From positions 1 through 30,869 of the forward strand of contig NW_014013301.1 in the NCBI RefSeq assembly GCF_000611645.1: 30,869 nt of DNA. The letters are read 5' to 3'. This DNA comes from Monoraphidium neglectum. Lineage: Eukaryota > Chlorophyta > Chlorophyceae > Sphaeropleales > Selenastraceae. Each line of letters starts with the position of its first letter. Position 1 is the first letter of the stretch. Position numbers and translations under genes: made by a program. This document shows positions 20,836 to 30,869 of this stretch, piece after piece. The notes beneath the pieces were generated by a model. The model was not told where the DNA came from. It saw only the letters and a program-made list of their open reading frames with translations, and did no database searches.

Positions 20836-22431
20836 TCAAACCGCCTCCTTCTTGCTGTCAGCTCGAATGAGCGGCAGCTTCTCCTCCGCCGCAGCGCCCC
20901 CGCCGCTGCTGCCGCCACCTGCGGCCTGCGCAAACTTCTCCCTTTGGTACCAAAAGATGCCGACCAACGCAATGGCGTAGCCGCACCACTGCTGGCCAGT
21001 GACCGGCGTGTGGTATATCAACTGCGTGTGCGGTGACGAGGTGGAGGTTTGGTTGGGTTGGAGAGATGGGGAGAGACTTGGGAGGAGAGAAGAACGTACC
21101 TACGCTGATGCATCGCCAAGTCTGCTTGCGAGCTGCACAATGCAAATGCGGGGCGCCGTCGCCGCGCAGCCGTGCCGCCAGCGCAGCGCCTCGTGCCGCA
21201 CGCAGCAAGGGTGTTTCCCACGCCGCCACGACCGGCCCCCACCCTCCTTCGCCGCCCTCACGACGTGCATCAGACTGCTCCCGCCCGCCTCCTGCCACCT
21301 CCTGCTGTGCCACGCCCGCATGCCCCGCCCCGCGGCCCGTCCCACGGCCCGGCCTCGGGCCCACCCACCATGGCCGTGAGGATGCAGACCCACTCCTTGA
21401 GCGGCCCCGTGATGCTCGTCGTCAGCGCGCTCGTCTTGCCGATCAGCGTGAACACCACCAAGTTGAGGCTCGCGGCCGCCATGCAGCTGCCGCCCAGCCA
21501 CGCCCAGGGGATCGGGTGCGTGTGGTTGCGCAGCTTGGACGACTCCATAAGCAGCGCCGGGATCAGCAGGCTGGCCGCGGCCATGGGCGCGACGCAGTAC
21601 AGCGTGCCCACGGGCGACAGCTTGACCTCGTTCTTCTGCATCACGAGCTGCAGCAGCGTGCAGCGCACGGCGTCGGACACGATGGAGCCCAGCTGGAGGG
21701 AGACGCCCAAGAAGTTGGCGCGGACCTCCCCATAGGACGCGATCATCACGCCTGCGGCGACGATCAGGACCTTCAGCATCGACCGGTTGTTGTAGGTCTC
21801 GGTGCCAAACAGGAGGCCGACCATAAAGGTGGTCGCGGCGCCGCAGGCCTGGTCGCGGCGCGGGCGGCGGGGCGCGGCGCGTGGGTTTTGGGCCGCGGGA
21901 AGCGGGGGGGGGGGGGGGCGTGCTCTCGCCGATGACTGCCGCTGTGAGGGTGCGCAGGCCCGCTGCAGGCTTGTGGTGCTGAAGGACCAAAACACCACGC
22001 CAGCGGCCTAACAGCAGCCGCGCCCGCTGTGCCCGCCCATGCCGGCCCGGCTGCGCCAGCCGCCCAGTGCCCGCTGCCCGCACCTTGAGCATCTGGATGC
22101 TGGGCACGGATAGGTACAGGAATGCCGAGTTGGCGAGCACCAGCACGAAGCCGAAGAGCGCTGCGATGCCGCCCAGCTGTATGTAGAATTTGGGCTTCAC
22201 CTTGCTGAACGGCGGTGGCGCGTGCTGCCGACCGTCGGGCGTGCAGTGGATCAGCAGCGCCGTGCCCGTGAACGCTGCCACCATGTGCAGCGTCGCCAGC
22301 GTTGTCGGGAAGCCGAAGTGCAGGTAGAAGAGCAGGTGCTTATTCAGCAACACGCATAGGGCGCTGTTGGCGATCCACGCCAAGATGCAACCATACACAA
22401 ACTTGGCGGAGACGGGGTGGTGGTCCCCCAT
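20836..22431 (-). CDS. Triose-phosphate-translocator-family (DMT) sugar-phosphate or nucleotide-sugar transporter
   Basis: Three exons, 22431-22084, 21848-21369 and 21021-20836, all joining in phase 0, give 337 aa, normal for the TPT/NST group of the drug-metabolite transporter superfamily. About ten hydrophobic segments can be followed, from FVYGCILAWIANSALCVLLN to WCGYAIALVGIFWY. Family marks: NKHLL after the first segment, FGFPTTLATLHM, SVPSIQMLK-A across junction 1, the loop GEVRANFLGVSLQLGSIVSD leading to LLQLVMQKNEVKLSP, and ITGPLKEWVCILTAM-LIYHTPVTG across junction 2. The C-terminus is Gly/Ala/Lys-rich and soluble. The loop and helix order most resembles plant nucleotide-sugar or probable phosphate-translocator paralogues of the Golgi or ER, not the plastid TPT. 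No transit peptide is visible. The substrate cannot be told from sequence. Intron 1 contains a 15-C run (gene strand) at 21918-21904. Confidence 0.92.
21904..21918. repeat. G15 homopolymer (C15 on the gene strand) in transporter intron 1
   Basis: Fifteen consecutive G on the + strand lie about 55 nt upstream of the exon 2 acceptor on the gene strand. Its length is prone to sequencing error but it does not affect coding. Confidence 0.9.
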
Positions 22432-23295
22432 GCTGGACGACGGGTATATTGGTGGGGACTACTACGTCGTATCAACTTGTGCTCTCCGCTGCCCTGGTCG
22501 TGCACAATTGAAGAAGCCCGCGCGGCCACCCCGACAATAGCACGGAGACGAGGTCACAGGCGGTTGAGTATATTGCCTAACAGCTTGAGTATCATATAAT
22601 TTTACGTTGGTCGGCCAAGAGCAGCCAGTCACCGGGCTCCTGCTGAAGCTTGCAAGAACTGCGGTGGTCTGTTTAGGGAGTATCCAGCTGAGCGACAGGA
22701 ATCTTGGGAGGGATTCGATATTGTATGGCCCTTCACTTCTAAGCATCCGCCTGGGTACCACCTGCCTTGCCGTCACCGGCCACTCCCGTAGGTGACACAG
22801 CCGGGCCAGGGTCTCAGTAGCCTTCAAACCTTGGGCTGCAGGCTTGCGGTAAGCGGCAGGGGGTATGACAAGGGACATACGACAACAGATGGCAGCTACC
22901 TCTAGGCGTGTCAGCCACCGCCGTCTGTTGCGGTTTGCTTTTCGGGCGCTTCCGAGGGTGGTTGTCCTCACCCCCCCTTCCTTGCCACCACAAACAACGC
23001 CAGCAGGTTGCAGATTGACACAAATCTCATTGATACGCCCGCTCTCGCTCCCGCTGTGAGGCCCATCACCACCAAACATTGTGTTGAGCATTTACAAATC
23101 GCCTTTGCGGTGACGTGGAAGAAGAGTCATTGCAATGCCGGCGGCATCTTGTGGGTCTAAATCTGTTCAGCCCCGCGCGCGCTGGCACCCCGCCGTGCGC
23201 GGCGCCCCCCCGCAAGCGTTACACGCCACGGGGCCGCGCGCACGGCGCCGGCGCGCGCAGCGCCCCCAAACACCCCGCTGCTGCGCGGCCGCCGC
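22432..23295. other. Transporter upstream region and SAHH 3' UTR, no recognised gene
   Basis: The stretch lies between two minus-strand genes. TGTAA motifs for SAHH lie at 23223-23219 and 23096-23092. A 209-codon minus frame at 22462-23091 has no recognisable domain and overlaps both the expected SAHH 3' UTR and the transporter leader, so it is not called. Confidence 0.55.
23092..23096 (-). terminator. Candidate TGTAA poly(A) signal for SAHH
   Basis: TTACA at 23092-23096 on the + strand gives TGTAA about 200 nt past the SAHH stop. A second copy at 23219-23223 is only about 73 nt past the stop. Either could serve. Confidence 0.5.
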
Positions 23296-26440
<3,145 letters not shown>

Positions 26441-26950
26441 GTTTGCGATGCGGTGGGCGACGATCTGGGAGAAGGTCGCGAGGAGCGTTTATGCACCGTC
26501 GAAGGGTGCAGTGAAAAAGGTGAAGGTAAACGTGGCTGATCGCGCCTTTTGGGCAGAAATGAAGCGTGCAGGAGGGCAAACGTTGGCAGTGCGCAGGTGC
26601 TCGCAGGAAGCTCCGGGGAGGCTGGGCACCTGAGTCACTCAAAAACAAGAGAAAAGACTCCCTACGATGTCATATCACCACCATGCTACGGGGCTGCGGC
26701 TGCCACCCAAGTGACGGGTTCCCGCCTTGATGAGCACCTCCTCGTCGAACGCTATCGCGCTGTACGGACTCCGATGTAAAATTTCTGCTGTAGGCCTAGA
26801 GATAAGGAGCCACGCCCCTGATCAAGACGCTTGCACGCACAGCGCCTGGCGGTCCGACGTGTTGACCACCACGCAGACTGTGGCACTCGACCACACGGGC
26901 ACGGGAACGCGAACGGCGACAGGGCCAAGGGGTATGACAGCTGGTTCCGC
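26441..26950. promoter_or_regulatory. SAHH upstream region abutting the IFT80 3' end
   Basis: Only 510 bp separate the SAHH ATG from the stop of the upstream gene on the same strand, so the SAHH promoter, the SAHH leader and the IFT80 3' UTR must share this stretch. No TATA box or minus-strand TGTAA was made out. No gene was seen. Confidence 0.45.
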
Positions 26951-29900
26951 TTACAACGCCGTCTGTATGTGCTGACGGGGCGCCTTTAACCGTCCGCCGC
27001 CTCCCACTCCACTGCCCCCACTTGGTGGTCCGCTGCCCCCCTCCCGCTCCCGCTGCCTCTCTTCGTGCGCGCGCCGCATCACGCCCTCCTCATCGACTGC
27101 CACCTCGGCCGCAGCTTTGCGGAACGGCTCGAGCGTCTCCTGCTGGCCGCACCGCTGCAAGTGGCGGCGGCGGTGGAGCAGCACCGTGTCCACGTGCTGC
27201 CCTTGCTTCTGCGCCAGCTCGAGTGCACGGGCCCATTGATGCATGCGGATGTGGAGCTTGACTGCCCGGTAAACCAGGCCCGCCTGGCAATTCAGATGGT
27301 AAGGATGCAGCGGCACAAATCGGCGCGATGAGCGGCGCACTGTTGCGTCAGCCTACGGCAGCACCGCGTTTGATGGGTTGATTACCTGATGCAACATGAG
27401 CCTGGGTTGCCACCATAAAAGGGCGGATGAAGAATAGCGTCCTAGAAGCAAGCTCTAGCTGTGCACGCAGCCCGTCACTACCCCGCACCTGCAGCAACAG
27501 CGCCTCAGCCTCTGCCGGCTGCCGCCGGTAAAGCGCCAACTCCGCTGCGCGAGCCTGGGTGCTTCGCAGCTGCCCGCAGCGCTGCACAAACATGAGCTTA
27601 TCAGCGGCGCCGATGGCGGCGAACGCCGCCTCGCCTACTGCTAGCTCGCCGGCACCCACTGCCATGGCAGCTAGGACCGCCCAGAGGCTGGGGTCACCAA
27701 CAAACCTGGGCCGCATGGGGCCAGGTGGCGCATAGTGAGCGGGGCCACAAACGCGCACAATGAAACAGGACATGCCCGCATGCAGCACTCGCGCAGCTTC
27801 AGCACGTGAGGCAGCATAAGTCAACACATAAACAGGGCGCCCACTGGCTGTCATGGCATTGAGATCGCAGGCAGCGCTCTACTCTAGTGCGAGCACTCCG
27901 CGGTCCCCCACCTGCACAGGCGCGCTGCCTTGTCCCACTGCGCGCCCCGCACCAGCTCATAGAGCATGGCCGGGTGGGGTGGCACCCACGCAGCTACCCG
28001 CGCGCCATCAGCGCGCGCCACCAGGACATTGCCGCCGAAGAAATCTGACACCTGCGCGCCTGGCCCAAAGTTGCTGCGGCGGCGGGCGGTGCGGGGGGCG
28101 CGGTCGGTGTGAGAGTGCAGGCAGCGCGCTGCGTCGCTGCGTGCCAGGGGCTGCGGCGCGGCCCCAAAAGCCCGGCAGCGCGGGCGCGCGCGCCTCTGAG
28201 CCGCCGCACCTGTCCCCGCGCGTGGCGCGCGTTGCATCCAGCAGCCCTGGGTCGACAAATGCGACCCCCGGGTGGTGCCACACCACCAGCTTCCCGTCCA
28301 CCACGGCCGCCAGCATGGGGCACGCGTCGTGCCACGTGGCCGCGTCGACGTTGGAGGCCAGCTTGGAGGATGCTCGGCGCGCCACATGCACGAGGGTCAG
28401 GTCCCTGTTGGAGTCCACTATGGCCAGCAGCCGCTCCGCCACTGTGCCGGCCTGGGGCCAAAAGGGGGGGGGACGGGCGCTTGAGGGGGGGCGCAGCCGA
28501 GCAGGTTTGGCAACGGGTAGGCTGGTGCTAATGACCAGAGCCACGCTCGGGCCCCGCGTGCGTGCGTGGTAAATTTGCTCGCGCCCCGCGTGCGTGCGTG
28601 GTAAATTTGCTCACGCACGCGGGGCGCGCCGTAAGCGTAAGGGGGAAGGCGGAGGGATGCACATGCAGTAGGCAAATCCCTGCACATGCGCTCTGAACTA
28701 GTTTCCAGGCGCACCTGGCTGAGTGCCACTTGTCGAATCTCCACTCCATGAGCTACGGGCTCCCCTTGCTGGCGGCCCTGCGGCAGCGAACGCGGGAGAC
28801 ACGGAGGCCGTTTCCGGTGTGTTTGTAGCAGCCGGTTGCCAGCAGCAACAGCAGACACCGCAGCTGGTGTGCTCGCCAACAGCAGAGACACGGGGTGCAC
28901 GCTCTGTGCATGGCCATCACATGTACACCGGCCTGCACTGCAGCCGCAGCAGCCCCGCGCGCCCACGGCTTTTAGTTCCTCGCCCGCCACCGCCCGACCT
29001 TCCCCGGGGGCGCACCTGCGCGGTGTCGAACAACCGCACGCTGCTGCCCCCCGGCCCGTCCATCGCCGCCAGCGTGTCGGGGCTGAGGCTGACCATCTGC
29101 GCGGACAGCAGCTCCTGCCGCATGCCGGCGGCCTTCGGGCTGCACACCACGCGGCCGTCATACGTCACCACCTGCAGTGCACACGGCCGCGTCATCACCA
29201 CGAAGCGCCCCAATGTGGGTGCCTAGGCGCAGCCGCGTGCTTGCGCACGTGATAGGACGCCGGCGAACTATTGTACAGCAGCGTGTGCAAGCGCGCGCAC
29301 GCACGTGCCCGCGCATACCTGCATGCCCGACGCCGCGTCGCAGAGCAGCATGGAGCGCTCGCACTGCAGGAGCAGGTGCAGTGGCTGCTGCAGGTCGAAG
29401 ATGTGGGGCGTGTTGAAGTTGGAGGTGCTGTAGATGTGGCACTGCGCCGACGCCGCGACCACCAGGTGGCCGTAGCCTGCGACAGCCCGGCAGCAGCAGC
29501 GGCGGGGACGTGTCCACTACGATCAAAGTCCAGGTGTGGTGGTTGTTGACCGACGCTTACGCAACGCCAGGCATCCTGCGAGCCGCCTGTGCACCACTTA
29601 TCTTGCGCCCATGCAATTACTAGCCAGCCGGCCAGGGCGTCTGGCCCTGCCTCTTGAGGTGCCGCAGGGCGGACCCAAATGCCCCACCATTACTGGGATC
29701 AACCCCACCTGCCGCAACCACATTGCGCCCAATTGCACACCCTCGCAACGCGAAAGCGCGCCGCCACGTGCGCGCCTGCGCCGCCGGCCCCCGCCCCTGG
29801 GCCCCTCACCCAGTGACACCTTGACCACGGGGTCCCTGAATTCAAGCAGCTCCTGCGTCTCCCCCAGCACGTCATGCACGCGGATCCGCCGCTCGTCCTG

Positions 29901-30869
29901 CGGTCGCAGGTCAGAGCAGCCCCACAATCCCAGCGAGTCAGGAAGCCATGATGCTCAGCAGCAGATTCGGCCCTCCAAAGGACCAGCTTCAGGGCAAGCG
30001 GCTGGGCGCCGCCGCGGCGCTCGCGGCAGGAGGTTGCTGGCCTAGAGGGGCGGCGAGAGGGGAGCCCCTGCAACACCGCGCCGGCCGTGCGCCGTGCCGC
30101 GCGCACCTCCAGGAGCGCGTGCACGCGCCTGTCCTCCAATCGGATGTCGACCAGCCGCCCAAACACCACACCTCCGCCGCCGCCGCAGCCTGCCAGCTGC
30201 ATGCCGTCGGGGGACCAGGCCAGGCCCAGGATTGACCCCACCTCCGCGCGGGCCTGAGGGGGAGTTTGACCACATTGATGGGTCAAGCAAACCGCTGAGC
30301 AGCTATTGGCCAGGGGAGCCCAGGCTGCGGTGGGGCGCCCCTCACACCCCTGCACGCACGGCCACTGGCCGCAGGCTCGACGCTCAGCTGACACCAGGGT
30401 CCCTCCGCGCGTGAGGTTGCGTTTTGTGTCCATCATTTCTGTGTCTTCCAGCAGGCACAAGGGATGCCTGGACGCACCTTGGCGTGCGCCCAGCCCATGC
30501 GGTCGCAGAGCGCGATGCTGTTGAAGGACCCCGCGGCAAACATCTCGCCGCCGGGGCTCCACGCCACGCTGGTCACCGCGTGGTCGCCGGGCGCGCTCGA
30601 GAACAGTGGCCGGCCAAACGCGTCCCACACCTGAGCGCGCCGGGGCCAGGCTACTGGTCAAAACGGTGACAGCTCGGCCCCTCGCAGTGCGGTCAGGCCA
30701 CCGGCGGAGGCAGCCTTGATTGTGCGCGGCTCATCCCAAATCGCAGCGAGGAGCAGGCGTCGCTGCACGGTAGCAGGCGTCCGCGCCGCACCCCGCCCAC
30801 CTTGTACTTGCAGTCCTCCCCGGCAGTCACGATGAGCCCGCTGACCGGGCTCCAATCCAGCGCCAGCAC
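26951..30869 (-). CDS. IFT80: Intraflagellar transport protein IFT80, C-terminal part (partial)
   Basis: IFT80 is a two-beta-propeller subunit of the IFT-B complex that carries cargo along the ciliary axoneme. Eleven exons are in the window: 30869-30801, 30630-30478, 30253-30107, 29897-29810, 29476-29319, 29171-29016, 28777-28715, 28451-28210, 28073-27912, 27705-27489, 27283-26951. Phases close to 595 residues; about 170 N-terminal residues lie beyond the right edge. Family blocks in order: LIVTAGEDCKYK, VTSVAWSPGGEMFAAGSF, LCDRMGWAHAK, ILGLAWSPDGMQLAGCGG, ELLEFRDPVVKVSLGYGHLV, IFDLQQPLHLLLQCERSMLL, GMRQELLSAQMVSLSPDTLA, IVDSNRDLTLVHV, DGKLVVWHHPGVAFVDPGLL, WDKAARLCRF, LAAMAVGAGELAVGEAAFAA, AGLVYRAVKLHIRMHQWARA, ELAQKQGQHVDTVLLHRRR and GQQETLEPFRKAA. 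The Arg/Glu-rich then Gly-rich tail ends at a TAA that overlaps a TGTAA motif. Most certain at the C-terminal helical region; exon G (28777-28715, 21 codons) is the shortest. Confidence 0.94.
28551..28627. repeat. 32-bp tandem duplication with inverted 15-bp arm, in an IFT80 intron
   Basis: A 30-bp sequence at 28551-28580 recurs exactly at 28583-28612, with GC between the copies. Directly after, 28613-28627 is the exact reverse complement of 28581-28595 (GCGCCCCGCGTGCGT), giving a 15-bp stem around a 17-nt loop. All of it lies in the intron 28714-28452. Confidence 0.92.

Noticed and set aside
21033..21935. 300-codon open frame on the + strand
   Set aside because: It is antisense to the transporter's large exon. 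It is Arg/Gly/His-rich with no motif, as expected of a GC-rich shadow frame.
22462..23091. 209-codon minus frame between the transporter and SAHH
   Set aside because: No recognisable motif. It overlaps the expected SAHH 3' UTR with its TGTAA signals and the transporter leader.

Overview
The window is nuclear DNA from a green alga, most likely a chlorophyte of the class Chlorophyceae. It is GC-rich. Its genes are split by short introns with GTGAGT/GTGCGT-type donors and GCAG acceptors. TGTAA motifs, the usual chlorophyte poly(A) signal, lie downstream of several stop codons. There are long CAG and CA microsatellites. The best-recognised proteins are plant/algal in type: an adenosylhomocysteinase with the plant insertion, a UPF0426 plastid protein and a plant-like sugar-phosphate transporter. 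A ciliary IFT80 gene is also present, so the lineage keeps cilia genes. No bacterial operon, IS element, CRISPR array, rRNA or convincing tRNA was seen.

Layout, left to right: (1) 1-1337 (-), first three exons of the RNA cytidine acetyltransferase NAT10/KRE33, cut by the left edge, with a (CAG)27 tract in intron 2. (2) 1338-2992, no recognised gene. (3) 2993-8555 (-), a complete 14-exon secreted GH3 beta-xylosidase-like enzyme. (4) 8556-9803, no gene but a (CAG)37 tract. (5) 9804-11278 (-), an unrecognised, probably mitochondrial helical protein with a Gln-rich tail. (6) A 251-bp divergent promoter region with a TATA box. (7) 11530-15400 (+), glycine-cleavage T-protein, nine exons, with a 513-N assembly gap inside intron 2. 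(8) 15956-16609 (-), UPF0426 plastid protein. (9) 17279 to about 19656 (-), a cysteine-rich, probably secreted protein with knottin-like CC repeats and two copies of an alpha/beta-like module. (10) 20836-22431 (-), triose-phosphate-translocator-family transporter. (11) 23296-26440 (-), S-adenosylhomocysteine hydrolase, nine exons. (12) 26951-30869 (-), the C-terminal part of IFT80, cut by the right edge.

Exon boundaries were worked out by hand. Conserved family sequence had to run across each junction in frame, with GT-AG ends (one GC-AG). For NAT10, GH3, GCST, UPF0426, the transporter, SAHH and IFT80 the phases close exactly. The genes are unrelated housekeeping, secreted, plastid and cilium functions and do not form a pathway cluster. 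T-protein and SAHH both belong to one-carbon metabolism, but their proximity is probably chance. The least ordinary items are the knottin/alpha-beta protein, an in-frame membrane-segment-like extension behind the GH3 stop codon, a 34-bp identical repeat on both sides of the assembly gap, and a tandem-plus-inverted repeat in an IFT80 intron.
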